From Gammaproteobacteria bacterium (lineage in GTDB: Bacteria > Pseudomonadota > Gammaproteobacteria > Enterobacterales > Alteromonadaceae), in assembly GCA_018826295.1 (NCBI GenBank), contig JAHJZX010000006.1, positions 1-64,000 of the forward strand: a DNA stretch of 64,000 nucleotides. The letters are read 5' to 3'. This document shows positions 21,118 to 32,190 of this stretch, in pieces. The translations under genes were made by a program, and so were the position numbers. The notes beneath the pieces were generated by a model. It was given only the letters and a program-made list of their open reading frames with translations, was not told where the DNA came from and made no database searches. Within the stretch, counting starts at the first letter, position 1. Every line of letters starts with the position of its first letter.

Positions 21118-24100
21118 TTATAACGCCGCGAGCAGCGCCTGCAGCGGGTGCTTTGGTTTATCACCTACCAGCCGCTTTACCTGGCTGCGACATGAAAAGC
21201 CGGTGACCAATACTTGCGCCGTACCAAACTGCTCAACCGGTGCGCGCCAACTCATATCAAACAGCGCTTTGCTGTTAGCCAGGTTTTGCGCTTCATGGCC
21301 ATAGGTACCGGCCATACCACAGCAGCCTACACTAACGGGCTTTAAGCTTAAGCCTGCCTGCTGAAAAATCTGCTGCCAGGCTTTTTCAGTTGCCGGTAGC
21401 GCCGTTTTCTCGGTGCAATGCGCCAGTAAGGCAAATTCTGCGCTGGTGTTTACCTGCGGCAAGTTTTGCTGTAGCAGCCATTCATGCAGCAGCTGCACAT
21501 TAAAATCTCCACGCTTATCACCCAGTGCTTTATGGTATTCATCGCGATATACCAGTACTAACGATGCATCCAGCCCCAGCATCGGTAAACCCAGTTGCTG
21601 CAATTGATTTAGCAATTGGGCGGCATTGGCAGCGGTTTTGGCAAACTGGCGCAAAAAGCCTTTTACGTGCTGTGGCTTGCCATTGGGTAAAAACGGCAGT
21701 AGTACCGGGTTAAAGCCCAGTTTGTGTAACAGTTGCAGCGCATCTGCCACCAGCTCAGCTTCATAAAAGCTGGTAAAAGGGTCTTGTACCAGCAGCACAG
21801 TGCGAGCCCGCTGCTCTGCGCTTTGTTGTTGCAGCGCGGCTAAATCAAAGCGGTAACGATCGCCAATCTGCTGCGCTAAGGTAGGCACTGACAATAGTGG
21901 CGTATCAACATAGCCGACCGTTTTTTCCAGTACCGCAGCGGTCAGTTGGCGTTTAAGCATAAAGTTAACCAGTGAAGGCGCTTTGGCCAACCAGGGCGCG
22001 GTACGCTCAATATTGCCGACGATATAATCTTTTGCCGGGCGCAAATAGCGGCTGTGATACAGTTGTAAAAATCTAGCCCGAAAGGATGGCACATCCACTT
22101 TGATCGGGCATTGACCAGCACAGGCTTTACAGGCCAGACAGCCTTCCATCGCTTCCATCACTTCATGTGAGAAATCCTGTTCACCGCGCCGTTTTGCCAG
22201 GGTATTTTTTGTGCGTTGCCACAAGCCTTTAATACCGCCAGCTTGCTGCAGTAACTGTTGCTCCTGTGCCAGTACGTCTACACCCTGCATTTGGGTTAAG
22301 CGTAACCATTCGCGCATTAACCCGGCGCGGCCTTTCGGGCTGTGCCGGCGGTCTTTAGTGACTTTGCTGGACGGACACATTGGCGAGTTTTCTTCATAGT
22401 TAAAGCACAAGCCATTGCCGTTACAATTCAGGCTGCTGTCAAAGCTGTCTTTAACAGCGACCGGAATTTGTCGGTCAAAGTACGCCCGCTTTACACCGTC
22501 GACCGACACCAAGCTGTCAGCATTGTTATAGGGCGTACAAATTTTACCGGGGTTCACCCGGTTACGCGGGTCAAACGCCGCTTTAATTTTACGCAGCTCA
22601 TTAAACAGCTCGTCACCAAAAAACGCCGGACCGTATTCACTACGATAACCCTTGCCATGCTCGCCCCACATCAAACCGCCATATTTGGCGGTAAGTGCCA
22701 CCACCTGATCGGAAATGGTCCGCAGCAGTTGTTCCTGCTCAGGATCACATAAATCTAATGCCGGGCGCACATGCAATACGCCGGCATCAACATGGCCAAA
22801 CATACCGTATTGCAAGCCATGGCTGTCCAGCAAAGATCGAAACTCTAGAATGAAATCGGCCAGATTCTCCGGCGGGACTGCCGTGTCTTCAGCAAAGGCT
22901 AACGGTTTTTGCTTACCTTTAGTGTTGCCCAGCAAACCAACGGCTTTTTTGCGCATGGCGTAAATGTTAGCGATAGCTGCATTATCGTAAGTTAGCTGGT
23001 AGCCGATAATGCCGTCGGTTTTATCGCTAATGGCGTTATCCAAACGGGCCGTTAGCGTGGCAATTTTTTGCTCAATCTCAGCCTGGCTTTCGCTATTGTA
23101 CTCCACCATATTCAGCCCCTGCATTTCAACGTCGGGCACATCGGTGATTAAGTCTTTTACCTGATGCCAGATAATATCCGCGCGGGCTAAGTTCAGTACC
23201 TTACTGTCGACCGTTTCAACTGATGTTGCTTCTGCCGCTACCAAAAACGGCGCATTTCTCAGCGCACTCTCAAAGCTGTCGTATTTTACGTTAACCAGAC
23301 ATTTGTATTTGGCTATCGGCGTAATATTCAGTTTAGCCTCAACCACAAAGCCTAATGAGCCTTCCGAGCCGGTAATAATGCGCGACAAATCAAACTCGGT
23401 TAAGTCGTCATTAAACACATGCTCTAAGTCGTAACCGGTTAAAAAGCGATTTAAGCGCGGGAATTTTTCTAATATTTGTGGCCGCAAGTCACGACAGCTA
23501 TCCAGCACCTGGCGATAAATACGGCCGATACTGTTGGGCTGCTCGGCGCGATGCTCGGCTTCAAAGGTAGCCATTTTGTGGGTTTTTAATATATTGCCGT
23601 CTATCAGCACCGTTTTTAGCGCCAGAACATGGTCACTGGTTTTACCGTATACCAAAGAACCCTGGCCGGAGGCATCGGTATTAACCATACCGCCGATAGT
23701 GGCGCGGTTAGAGGTGGATAAATCCGGCGCGAAGAAAAAGCCATATGGCTTTAAAAAGGCATTAAGCTGGTCTTTAATCACCCCGGCCTGCACCCGCACC
23801 CAGCGCTGCTCAAGATTTATTTCCAGAATGTTGCGCATATGGCGCGATAAATCCACCACCACATGCTCAGTCAGCGCCTGGCCGTTAGTGCCGGTACCAC
23901 CGCCGCGCGGGCTGAATTTGATATGCGAGAAACTGGAGGTTTGCGCCAGCGAGGTTAGAATAACCAGATCATCAGTAGATTTGGGCAGCAATACCGCTTG
24001 CGGTAAGGCCTGGTATACGCTGTTGTCAGTGGCCACCGCCAAGCGGCTGCCGTAGCTGGTTTCGATATCGCCGCTAAAGCCAGCGGCAACTAAGGCTTTA

Positions 24101-24168
24101 CTGAAAGCAACAATGCTGGCATCCAGCGCGAGTTCGGGATTAAGCTTTGGGATCATAACTGCAGACAC
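21118..24168 (-). CDS. ydiJ: FAD-binding and (Fe-S)-binding oxidoreductase (YdiJ-like, D-2-hydroxyglutarate dehydrogenase family)
   Basis: 1016 aa, FSPRGGGTGTNGQ FAD-binding, CLACKACAGQCPIKVDVP Fe-S, C-terminal VGCCGMAGTYGHE. Confidence 0.93.
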   Translation of the reverse strand: MSAVMIPKLNPELALDASIVAFSKALVAAGFSGDIETSYGSRLAVATDNSVYQALPQAVLLPKSTDDLVILTSLAQTSSFSHIKFSPRGGGTGTNGQALTEHVVVDLSRHMRNILEINLEQRWVRVQAGVIKDQLNAFLKPYGFFFAPDLSTSNRATIGGMVNTDASGQGSLVYGKTSDHVLALKTVLIDGNILKTHKMATFEAEHRAEQPNSIGRIYRQVLDSCRDLRPQILEKFPRLNRFLTGYDLEHVFNDDLTEFDLSRIITGSEGSLGFVVEAKLNITPIAKYKCLVNVKYDSFESALRNAPFLVAAEATSVETVDSKVLNLARADIIWHQVKDLITDVPDVEMQGLNMVEYNSESQAEIEQKIATLTARLDNAISDKTDGIIGYQLTYDNAAIANIYAMRKKAVGLLGNTKGKQKPLAFAEDTAVPPENLADFILEFRSLLDSHGLQYGMFGHVDAGVLHVRPALDLCDPEQEQLLRTISDQVVALTAKYGGLMWGEHGKGYRSEYGPAFFGDELFNELRKIKAAFDPRNRVNPGKICTPYNNADSLVSVDGVKRAYFDRQIPVAVKDSFDSSLNCNGNGLCFNYEENSPMCPSSKVTKDRRHSPKGRAGLMREWLRLTQMQGVDVLAQEQQLLQQAGGIKGLWQRTKNTLAKRRGEQDFSHEVMEAMEGCLACKACAGQCPIKVDVPSFRARFLQLYHSRYLRPAKDYIVGNIERTAPWLAKAPSLVNFMLKRQLTAAVLEKTVGYVDTPLLSVPTLAQQIGDRYRFDLAALQQQSAEQRARTVLLVQDPFTSFYEAELVADALQLLHKLGFNPVLLPFLPNGKPQHVKGFLRQFAKTAANAAQLLNQLQQLGLPMLGLDASLVLVYRDEYHKALGDKRGDFNVQLLHEWLLQQNLPQVNTSAEFALLAHCTEKTALPATEKAWQQIFQQAGLSLKPVSVGCCGMAGTYGHEAQNLANSKALFDMSWRAPVEQFGTAQVLVTGFSCRSQVKRLVGDKPKHPLQALLAAL

Positions 24169-24212
24169 TCGGCAATAAGTGGCTGCAGTATAACATTAAC
24201 TTTACTGTAGGA

Positions 24213-24680
24213 TCAGCTGGCAGCAGGACGGAATTTCAGAGAAATACCGCGTAAAAAATAGCGCAGAACTTGCTCCTGACAGGCACGGTAGTGTTTATGA
24301 TCTGGCCGGCGGAAAAACGCACTCAGTTCATGCTTACTTAAGCGAAAATCAGCGCCTTCCAGTAAGGCTAAAATATCATCGTCTTTTAAATCAAAGGCGA
24401 TTTTTAGCTTACGCAAAATAATATTGTAATTCAGCTTGGTTTCCGGCGCTGGAATAACACCGTCTTTGGCACCACGGCGCTGTATAATTACACCGTTTAA
24501 AAAGCCCGCCAATAACTCATCGCTGATTGCTGCAAAGCTCTCGCTTTCATCAGCCTCTAACCAGGCCATCACCTGCTCTTTTGTCACCGTGACATTGGTT
24601 AAGGCAAAAATGGCTATCATGCCATGGTTAGGTGCATTTAGCGTGTAACGCAAGCTGCGCAGTACGTCGTTATTGGTCAA
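24213..24680 (-). CDS. yehS: DUF1456 family protein (YehS)
   Basis: 155 aa, MTNNDVLRSLRYTLNA and RKLKIAFDLKDDDILALLEGADFRLSKHELSAFFRRPDHKHYRACQEQVLRYFLRGI. Confidence 0.92.
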   Translation of the reverse strand: MTNNDVLRSLRYTLNAPNHGMIAIFALTNVTVTKEQVMAWLEADESESFAAISDELLAGFLNGVIIQRRGAKDGVIPAPETKLNYNIILRKLKIAFDLKDDDILALLEGADFRLSKHELSAFFRRPDHKHYRACQEQVLRYFLRGISLKFRPAAS

Positions 24681-24707
24681 GATAGTGTCCTGTAAACAAA
24701 GTCAGAT

Positions 24708-24741
24708 GAAAAACGGCGGCTATGATACCACAGCCGCCGTT
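24708..24741 (-). terminator. Rho-independent terminator downstream of ribA
   Basis: Perfect 10-bp stem AACGGCGGCT/AGCCGCCGTT with T-run on the minus strand. Confidence 0.75.
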
Positions 24742-24774
24742 AAATCCGCATCCCGCTATCTGTTAACCTGCAAC

Positions 24775-25359
24775 TTAGGGTAAATGCCCCAGCTTGCTGG
24801 CTTTGGTGGCAAGATAACGATGGCTGTGGGCGGTGGTTTTTACCCGGTGCTGTACCCGCTCTAGCACATTGACGCCGGCATCGGTTAAGGCTTTAAGCTT
24901 ACGCGGGTTGTTAGTTAACAGCCGCACCTGGTTAATACCTAATTGTTGAAACATTTGCGCCGCGATATCGTACTCGCGCATATCCGGTAAAAAGCCGAGG
25001 ATCTCATTTGCTTCTACCGTATCCAGGCCTTTGTCCTGCTCGGCATAAGCACGAATTTTATTGATAAGGCCAATACCACGGCCTTCCTGGCGTAAGTACA
25101 AAATACAGCCACGGCCTAAATCGGCAATTTTCCGCATCGCCGCTTCTAACTGCGGGCCACAATCACAGCGCAGGCTAAACAGCGCATCACCGGTTAAACA
25201 TTCAGAATGCACCCGCGCCAGCACCGGCTCTGTGCCTGTTACATCGCCCAGCGTTAAGGCGACATGCTCTTTACCATTAGGCGCTTCAAAGCCATGCAAA
25301 CGAAATTCGGCAAAAGGCGTGGGTAACAAAGTTGAGGTTACAAGTTTTAATTTCATCAT
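24775..25359 (-). CDS. ribA: GTP cyclohydrolase II
   Basis: 194 aa, [40 protein letters not shown]. Confidence 0.97.
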   Translation of the reverse strand: MMKLKLVTSTLLPTPFAEFRLHGFEAPNGKEHVALTLGDVTGTEPVLARVHSECLTGDALFSLRCDCGPQLEAAMRKIADLGRGCILYLRQEGRGIGLINKIRAYAEQDKGLDTVEANEILGFLPDMREYDIAAQMFQQLGINQVRLLTNNPRKLKALTDAGVNVLERVQHRVKTTAHSHRYLATKASKLGHLP

Positions 25360-25639
25360 GACTTCTCAGAGAACGGCCGCGCTGCATACAGCACAGGCGT
25401 TATTAGCTACAGCGCAAACTTTATTGGGCCAACAGCGGCAAAATTCAAGCTAAGCTGTTGTGGCATTATAGCAGCCTTAGTAGCGATGGATAGAACACAA
25501 ATGTGATATTATCACAAAATAGTGTGTTCAACTGCAGTGATTGTCGACAGCGATAAAATCCGGCTAACCAGCGCAGCAGCCATGCAATTTTTATTAAACC
25601 CGTTACAATAGCCGCTCTTATAGCTACAGGTTCTGTGCA

Positions 25640-27487
25640 ATGCTAAGTTTTTTCGAACGTATTATTAAGCCGTTTCCGGCCGTTGAGCCAACGCAACCGC
25701 CTAAGGGCATTTTTGCCTTTTGTCGCCATTATACCCAAGGCATGGAAGCATCACTTGTTCTGATGTCGATAACCACCGCTATTCTGGCCATGCTGGAAGT
25801 GTCGTTATTTAGCTTTATGGGCCAGCTGGTTGACTGGCTGGTACAGAATGAACCCGACGCGTTGTTTAGCACTGAACGCGCCACTTTGATCAAGATGGCC
25901 GTGGTAACGGTAATATTGCTGCCGGCACTGAGCTTTCTTCATGCCGCTATAGTGCATCAGACATTGCTGGGTAATTACCCTATGTCTATCCGCTGGTTAG
26001 CCCACCGCTACCTGTTGCGCCAGAGTATCAGCTTTTATCAGAACGACTTTGCCGGCCGCATTGCCACTAAGGTGATGCAAACCTCGCTGGCGGTACGCGA
26101 AACGGTAATGAAGCTGCTGGATGTGATGGTGTACATCCTGGTGTATTTCGGCTCTATGTTATTTTTTATTGCCGATGCCGACTTGCGGCTGATTATTCCA
26201 ATGCTAGTATGGCTGGTTATTTACATTGCAATGCAGTTTTATTTTGTACCACGTTTAAAGGCGGCCTCTACCCGCCAGGCCGATGCCCGTTCAGAAATGA
26301 CCGGCCGCATTGTCGACAGCTACACCAATATCACCACGATTAAGCTGTTTTCGCACACCAACCGCGAAGAAGCCTATGCTAAAGACAGCATGGAAGTGTT
26401 TTTAAAACCGGTGTACCGGCAAATGCGTTTGGCCACAGGTTTAAGCGTGTCTGTGCAAACGTTAAATTACTTTTTAGTGTTCGCCATAGCGGCATTATCC
26501 ATTTATTTATGGGCTGACAGCGCTATCAGCGTGGGGGCCATTGCTATAGCGGTGAGTTTAGCGCTGCGTTTAAACGGCATGGCGCAGTGGATCATGTGGG
26601 AAGTCAGCAGCCTGTTTGAAAACATCGGCACCGTAGCCGATGGCATTACCACCCTGTCGCAGCCAGCGCAGGTGCTGGATGTTAAAGACGCTAAACCGCT
26701 GCAGGTTAGCCAGGGAGCAATCAGCTTTAATAATGTGTGCTTTAACTACGGTAAGGCCGGTGATAACAACGGCAAAGCGCCGGTGTTACAGCAGTTGAAC
26801 CTGGAAATTAAACCCGGTGAAAAAGTGGGTTTGGTTGGCCGCTCCGGTGCGGGTAAATCTACGCTGGTGAATTTGCTGCTGCGTTTTTACGATGTCGAAA
26901 GCGGTAAAATCCTCATTGATGGCCAGGATATCAGCCAGCTAAATCAGGAAAGCCTGCGCCAGCATATTGCCATGGTAACCCAGGATACGTCTTTGCTGCA
27001 CCGCTCCGTGCGTGACAATATCGCCTATGGTAAGCCCGATGCCAGTGAAGCTGAGTTACAGCGGGCAGCAGAGCAAGCCGAAGCCAGTGACTTTATCAGT
27101 GACTTAACCGATCCTAAAGGCAATACCGGTTTTGACGCCCAGGTTGGCGAGCGCGGCGTTAAATTATCCGGCGGCCAGCGCCAGCGTATTGCTATCGCCC
27201 GCGTGCTGCTTAAAAACGCACCGATCTTAATTCTGGATGAGGCCACCTCAGCACTGGATTCCGAAGTAGAAGCCGCAATTCAGGCCAGTTTAAACACTCT
27301 GATGGCCGGAAAGACAGTCATTGCCATTGCCCACCGTTTATCAACCATCGCGCAGATGGACCGTTTAATTGTGTTGGATCAGGGCAATATTGTTGAACAA
27401 GGCACGCACAGCGAGCTGATAGCCAGCGGCGGTATTTACGCCCAGTTATGGGCGCACCAAACCGGTGGTTTTATTGGCGTAGAATAA
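25640..27487 (+). CDS. ABC transporter, fused permease/ATP-binding protein (exporter type)
   Basis: 615 aa, GRSGAGKSTLVNLLLRFYD Walker A, LSGGQRQRIAIARVLLKNAPILILDEATSALD signature and Walker B. Confidence 0.96.
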   Translation: MLSFFERIIKPFPAVEPTQPPKGIFAFCRHYTQGMEASLVLMSITTAILAMLEVSLFSFMGQLVDWLVQNEPDALFSTERATLIKMAVVTVILLPALSFLHAAIVHQTLLGNYPMSIRWLAHRYLLRQSISFYQNDFAGRIATKVMQTSLAVRETVMKLLDVMVYILVYFGSMLFFIADADLRLIIPMLVWLVIYIAMQFYFVPRLKAASTRQADARSEMTGRIVDSYTNITTIKLFSHTNREEAYAKDSMEVFLKPVYRQMRLATGLSVSVQTLNYFLVFAIAALSIYLWADSAISVGAIAIAVSLALRLNGMAQWIMWEVSSLFENIGTVADGITTLSQPAQVLDVKDAKPLQVSQGAISFNNVCFNYGKAGDNNGKAPVLQQLNLEIKPGEKVGLVGRSGAGKSTLVNLLLRFYDVESGKILIDGQDISQLNQESLRQHIAMVTQDTSLLHRSVRDNIAYGKPDASEAELQRAAEQAEASDFISDLTDPKGNTGFDAQVGERGVKLSGGQRQRIAIARVLLKNAPILILDEATSALDSEVEAAIQASLNTLMAGKTVIAIAHRLSTIAQMDRLIVLDQGNIVEQGTHSELIASGGIYAQLWAHQTGGFIGVE

Positions 27488-27504
27488 AACGTCTATCAGG
27501 TTAA

Positions 27505-27533
27505 AAAAACGCCCGGCTTAACCGGGCGTTTTT
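27505..27533. terminator. Bidirectional terminator between convergent ABC exporter and S41 protease genes
   Basis: AAAAACGCCCGG-CTTAA-CCGGGCGTTTTT. Confidence 0.88.
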
Positions 27534-27536
27534 GTG

Positions 27537-30500
27537 TCAGGGCTTAATATCAGCCGCTATAGGTGCCGTTAACGGCTCGGCATTTAACGGTGCCACCGGT
27601 TGTTGTTGCAGTTTTTGCTGCAAATAATCAATCGCCTGCAACAGCTGGGCGTCTTTACCGTTAAAGCGCTCATAGGGCAAATTGTCCACTTCCAGATCTG
27701 GCGTTACGCCATAACCTTCAATGATCCAGCGGCCATCCATCGCAAACTGAGCGGTTTCGGCCACCCTGGCCATGCCGTTGTCGGCCAGCCGGTTGCGGCC
27801 AGATAACCAGACACCGGCACCGGCAGTGCGCTTACCAATCAGCGGGCCTAAGCCGAGCGCTTTTACGCCGGCAGAGAAGGTTTCACCATCGGAGTATGTA
27901 AGCTGGTCCGTTAGTACCACTAAATGACCGCGAAAGGTTTGCTGCATATTGGTATAAGCTGCACCCTGTGTTGGCTGCCAGAATGCCCAGGTCCGGCGCA
28001 ACAGCTTTTCAATCAGCCAGCTATCAATATTGCCACCACGGTTGCGTCGTACATCAATGATTAAACCCGCTTTATCATAATGGGCATAAAATTCACGGGC
28101 AAAGTTGGCAATATCATTAGGACCCATTGCATACAAATGCAGGTAGCCAAACTGGTTATTACTGGCTGTGGCCACACTTTGCTGATTACCGACCACCCAA
28201 TCCTGATAGCGTAACTGACTGTTCTGACCTGCACTTACCGGCTCGACAACCGTTTGCCATTGCTGTTTATCGCGCTTTAAGCTTAACAATACCTGTTTAC
28301 CAGCCTGATTACGCAGTAGCTCAGTTAATCCGGCCAGATCAGTAACAGCTTTGCCGTTAATAGCGGTCAGGGTATCGCCTTCGCGGGCATTAACACCAGG
28401 TTTCGCCAGTGGCGCCGCCAGTGCCGGTACTTCAGCATCGGTTCGATAAATGTGCTTGATAAGCAAACCATCTTTTACCGGGCTAAACTCGGCGGCCAGA
28501 CTGGCTGCTTTAGCCCCGGCGTCGTCATCGCGATACTCGCCACCGCGCACTTGCGAATGCAGTGCATTCAGTTCGCCCATCATCTGGGCAAAAATATCGT
28601 CAAGCTCATGCCTATCGGTTACCCGTTGCAACAGCGGTTGATATTTCGCTTTGCTGGCAGCCCAGTCCAAACCGCGCATACCTTTATCAAACAGAAAGTC
28701 GCGATGCATACGCCAGCCATCGGCAAACATTTGTTGCCACTCTTGTACCGGGTTAATACTCAACTGCCAACTGCCGATGTTTAGTTTATGTTTATTCAGC
28801 TCAGAGGGGGCTTTAGCTCCGGCGTCAACCACATACATGTCGCCGGCGCCCTGACTGGCGTGCTTGCGCATAAACAGCTTTTTGCCATTTGCGGCCAGTT
28901 GGAAGTCACTGATATCACTGGCGAACACTTCGGCATTGGCTTCTGTCCGGCTAAATTCAATCTGTTTTAACACTGGTTTAGCGCCAGCGCTGCTGTCGCG
29001 TTCCAGCAAATACAGCCGTTTATCATTGGCTGCCAACTGGCTATAGTTACCCGATGCCAGCGGCACCTGCCACAGACGCGCGCTTAAACCGTCCCAGTCG
29101 ACTAAGCGGCCTTTTTTTGCACTGCGGCTTTCTTTGGCGGCTTTATCATCGCAGTTGTCCAGCTCTTGCTCTGGCCGGAAGGCAAAACAAGCCTGCTGCT
29201 TTAAACTGACAGCAAAGAGCTGACTGCGCTTGTCAAACATAGGCCCCAGATTACGATCGCCCCACGGGTGTCCCGGTGTCGCCGTAAATTGGCGGTTAGA
29301 AATAAAATACAGCCACAAGCCGTCCGGGCTGAACGCCGGTGCATAGGCGTCGTATTTATCAGAAGTAATTACCGCACTTTGCTGCTCTGTCAGGCTGTAC
29401 AACACCACCTGAGCGCGGCTTTGCCGTGACGGGTTTAAGGTAAATGCCAACAATTTGCTGTCGGCCGACCAGCTAATATCGTCATAGGCCGATAACCCAA
29501 TGCCGCCAGTGTAAATTTTACTATTACGCCCGCTTGGCAGATGTAACAGCCACAAATCGCCATTTTTGTCATCATGGGCCAGATAGTCACCGTCGGGTGA
29601 TAATCGAAGCTGCCAGCGATGCACACTGCCATCGGTAGTAAGTTGTTTGGCGTTGTCTGAACCGTCTGCGGCAAAACGCCAAATCTCATGCTCGCCACTG
29701 TGGTCATTAATGGCGTACACCCAATTACCGTCTTTGGATAATACGGCCTCGCGTGAGCGGCTGCCGACAGGCGTGCTAATTTGCACCAGCCGCTGTTTAC
29801 CCTGCATGGCTAACGCAAGTTGGCTGCGCGCTGTCACCAGCACCTTGTCGCTGTCATCCTGCTGCGCCTGATAATAGGCCGAATTAAAATACTGCAAAGG
29901 CTTGGCAATTATCCGCTCGCGCTGCTGCACTAAGTCCGACTGAATTTGCACGGGCAAAGTGCGGCTTTTACCATCAGCAAGTTGCAACAGCTGCAAATCG
30001 GCACCTAACTGATATAACACCTGGCCGTTTGACACGCTGATACGACCAATACGCCAGTCTTTATGATAACTGTGCTGGGTAAAATCGCCGCCTGTTGCCG
30101 CCACAGACCAGATATTGCTGTTGCCATCGGCGTCACTGACAAAATAGACCCGGCCCTGGTAAAACACCGGCTGGCTGATGCTGCCTTTGTGGCCGCTACT
30201 TAGCAGCGTGGCTTCTGCTTTACTGCCCAGCGTCCAGCGCCACAGTTCACCCATAGCACCGCCACGATACACTTTGCTGTTATCGCCAGTTAATTGCAGG
30301 CCAAAACGGGTAAAGAACACCGTGCCACCCTGCTCGTCTATGCTGCCAGCTGAAGCGTCGGCCAGCGGCAAGGTGTCAGTTTTCAGGCTTTGTGGATCGA
30401 CTGTTTTTAACAGCCAGTAGTTGGCCGGTCCGGCTGCGCTGTCGGTGGCATATAAAATACGGCCGTCTGCCAGCCATTGCTGAATACGCACCCGGCTGTT

Positions 30501-30815
30501 TTCGAAACTAATACGTTTGGCCACACCACCGGACAGCGGCATCAGGTATATTTCGCTGGCGCCGTCATAGTCAGCAACAAATGCCAGTGCTTTGCCATCG
30601 GGCGACAACAAAGGTTGCGATTCTTGCACCAAATGGCTGCTTAGGCGGCGGGCTGTCAGATCGCCAAGCGTGGCCTGCCATAAATCACCTTCAGCAGTAA
30701 AAACCAGTTGATCCTGCTGCAGCACAGGTGAGCGATAATAACCCTGCACGGCATGCAGCGGCAAAGACAGCAGGCTAAGTAAGCTGGCACTTAGCAAGGA
30801 ATAGCGTAGTTTCAT
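27537..30815 (-). CDS. tricorn-like S41 family peptidase
   Basis: 1092 aa, signal peptide, N-terminal beta-propeller repeats, PDZ, and GYLHLYAMG...IIDVRRNRGGNIDSWL, TDQLTYSDGETFSAG. Confidence 0.92.
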   Translation of the reverse strand: MKLRYSLLSASLLSLLSLPLHAVQGYYRSPVLQQDQLVFTAEGDLWQATLGDLTARRLSSHLVQESQPLLSPDGKALAFVADYDGASEIYLMPLSGGVAKRISFENSRVRIQQWLADGRILYATDSAAGPANYWLLKTVDPQSLKTDTLPLADASAGSIDEQGGTVFFTRFGLQLTGDNSKVYRGGAMGELWRWTLGSKAEATLLSSGHKGSISQPVFYQGRVYFVSDADGNSNIWSVAATGGDFTQHSYHKDWRIGRISVSNGQVLYQLGADLQLLQLADGKSRTLPVQIQSDLVQQRERIIAKPLQYFNSAYYQAQQDDSDKVLVTARSQLALAMQGKQRLVQISTPVGSRSREAVLSKDGNWVYAINDHSGEHEIWRFAADGSDNAKQLTTDGSVHRWQLRLSPDGDYLAHDDKNGDLWLLHLPSGRNSKIYTGGIGLSAYDDISWSADSKLLAFTLNPSRQSRAQVVLYSLTEQQSAVITSDKYDAYAPAFSPDGLWLYFISNRQFTATPGHPWGDRNLGPMFDKRSQLFAVSLKQQACFAFRPEQELDNCDDKAAKESRSAKKGRLVDWDGLSARLWQVPLASGNYSQLAANDKRLYLLERDSSAGAKPVLKQIEFSRTEANAEVFASDISDFQLAANGKKLFMRKHASQGAGDMYVVDAGAKAPSELNKHKLNIGSWQLSINPVQEWQQMFADGWRMHRDFLFDKGMRGLDWAASKAKYQPLLQRVTDRHELDDIFAQMMGELNALHSQVRGGEYRDDDAGAKAASLAAEFSPVKDGLLIKHIYRTDAEVPALAAPLAKPGVNAREGDTLTAINGKAVTDLAGLTELLRNQAGKQVLLSLKRDKQQWQTVVEPVSAGQNSQLRYQDWVVGNQQSVATASNNQFGYLHLYAMGPNDIANFAREFYAHYDKAGLIIDVRRNRGGNIDSWLIEKLLRRTWAFWQPTQGAAYTNMQQTFRGHLVVLTDQLTYSDGETFSAGVKALGLGPLIGKRTAGAGVWLSGRNRLADNGMARVAETAQFAMDGRWIIEGYGVTPDLEVDNLPYERFNGKDAQLLQAIDYLQQKLQQQPVAPLNAEPLTAPIAADIKP

Positions 30816-30917
30816 TCAGGCCTCGGATTTTATTTAGTGTTTATAATGAGTACTTTGCTGCTTCAAATTAGCAGAAGCAGCAAGGTACACCAAATAAAAA
30901 CGGCCAGATGCCAAATA

Positions 30918-32054
30918 TTAATGATTAGTTAAAACGTCTGCCAGAGCCTTTAAGCACAAGGCGATATTTTCACGCCGTGCGCCATAGCCCATCAGGCCAA
31001 TACGCCAGGCTTTACCGGCTAAATCCCCCAGGCCGGCACCAATTTCCAGGTTGTATTGCTCAAGCAATTGCCGGCGCACTGCGGCGTCATCAACACCAGA
31101 TGGTATATAGACACTGTTAAGCTGTGGCAGCCGGTGCGGCTCTGCTACGACAAACTTAAGCTCTAACTCAGTTAAGCCGTGCTTTAACAGCTGATGCATA
31201 TCACGGTGGCGTTGCCAGCTTTGCTCCAGCCCTTCGCTGGCTAGCTGACGCAATGATTCATGCAAAGCATAAAGCGCATTAACCGGCGCCGTATGGTGGT
31301 AACTGCGCTTGGCGCCACCACTCCAATAATTCATTACCAGGCTTTGATCTAAAAACCAGCTTTGCACCGGTCGCGTGCGCGCTTTGATCCGTGCAACCGC
31401 TTTGGCTGAAAAGGACACCGGTGACAAACCCGGTACACAGGATAAACATTTCTGGCTACCGGAATAAATGGCATCTATGCCCCACTCATCCACTTTTAGC
31501 TCAACCCCGCCTAACGAGGTTACCGCATCGACAATAGATAAACAGCCATACTGCTGAGCCAGCGCACAGAGTGTTTTGGCATCCGAAAGTGCGCCTGTTG
31601 AGGTTTCAGCATGCACAAAGGCGAGAAATTTCGCCTGCGGATTGGCTTTTAGCGCGTCTTCTACCTGCTGTGGATTTACCGGCTCGCCCCAGGCGTTGTC
31701 TACTACTATAGCGCTGGCGCCGCAGCGTTCGACGTTTTGCCGCATCCGCTCACCAAAGACGCCATTACGGCAAACAATAACCGTATCGCCGGGTTCCAGT
31801 AAGTTAACAAAACAGGTTTCCATGCCGGCGCTACCGGGTGCCGATACCGCCAGTGTCATATCGTTTTCGGTTTGAAAGGCATACTGCAGCAACTGTTTTA
31901 GCTCATCCATCATGCCGATAAACAGCGGGTCAAGATGGCCGACGGTAGGTTTAGCCTGCGCGGCCAGTACTTGCGGATAAACATCCGACGGCCCCGGCCC
32001 CATTAAAATTCGCCGCGGAGGTAAAAAAGCAGAAATCACGGGTGGCTTATTCAT
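30918..32054 (-). CDS. alanine--glyoxylate / serine aminotransferase family (class V PLP)
   Basis: 378 aa, LMGPGPSDVYPQVLAAQAKPTVGHLDP; GIDAIYSGSQKCLSCVPGLSPVSFS. Confidence 0.92.
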   Translation of the reverse strand: MNKPPVISAFLPPRRILMGPGPSDVYPQVLAAQAKPTVGHLDPLFIGMMDELKQLLQYAFQTENDMTLAVSAPGSAGMETCFVNLLEPGDTVIVCRNGVFGERMRQNVERCGASAIVVDNAWGEPVNPQQVEDALKANPQAKFLAFVHAETSTGALSDAKTLCALAQQYGCLSIVDAVTSLGGVELKVDEWGIDAIYSGSQKCLSCVPGLSPVSFSAKAVARIKARTRPVQSWFLDQSLVMNYWSGGAKRSYHHTAPVNALYALHESLRQLASEGLEQSWQRHRDMHQLLKHGLTELELKFVVAEPHRLPQLNSVYIPSGVDDAAVRRQLLEQYNLEIGAGLGDLAGKAWRIGLMGYGARRENIALCLKALADVLTNH

Positions 32055-32190
32055 AGACTTTCCTTACTGTTCGTCTTTACACCTTAACAAATTCCTGGCA
32101 TCAGCTGGCCAATTTTGCATTAATAATCAGTATTCAACAGACAAATGCCAGTCAAGACGCTGGCAGTTAACCAGCTAACGGAACCTATTA

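Noticed and set aside
22342-24055. Several 80-170 aa plus-strand ORFs inside ydiJ
   Set aside because: No recognisable motifs or SDs; fully contained antisense to a well supported 1016-aa gene.
25502-25516. Calling TGTGATATTATCACA a CRP site
   Set aside because: Spacer between TGTGA and TCACA is 5 rather than 6; retained only as an unexplained palindrome.
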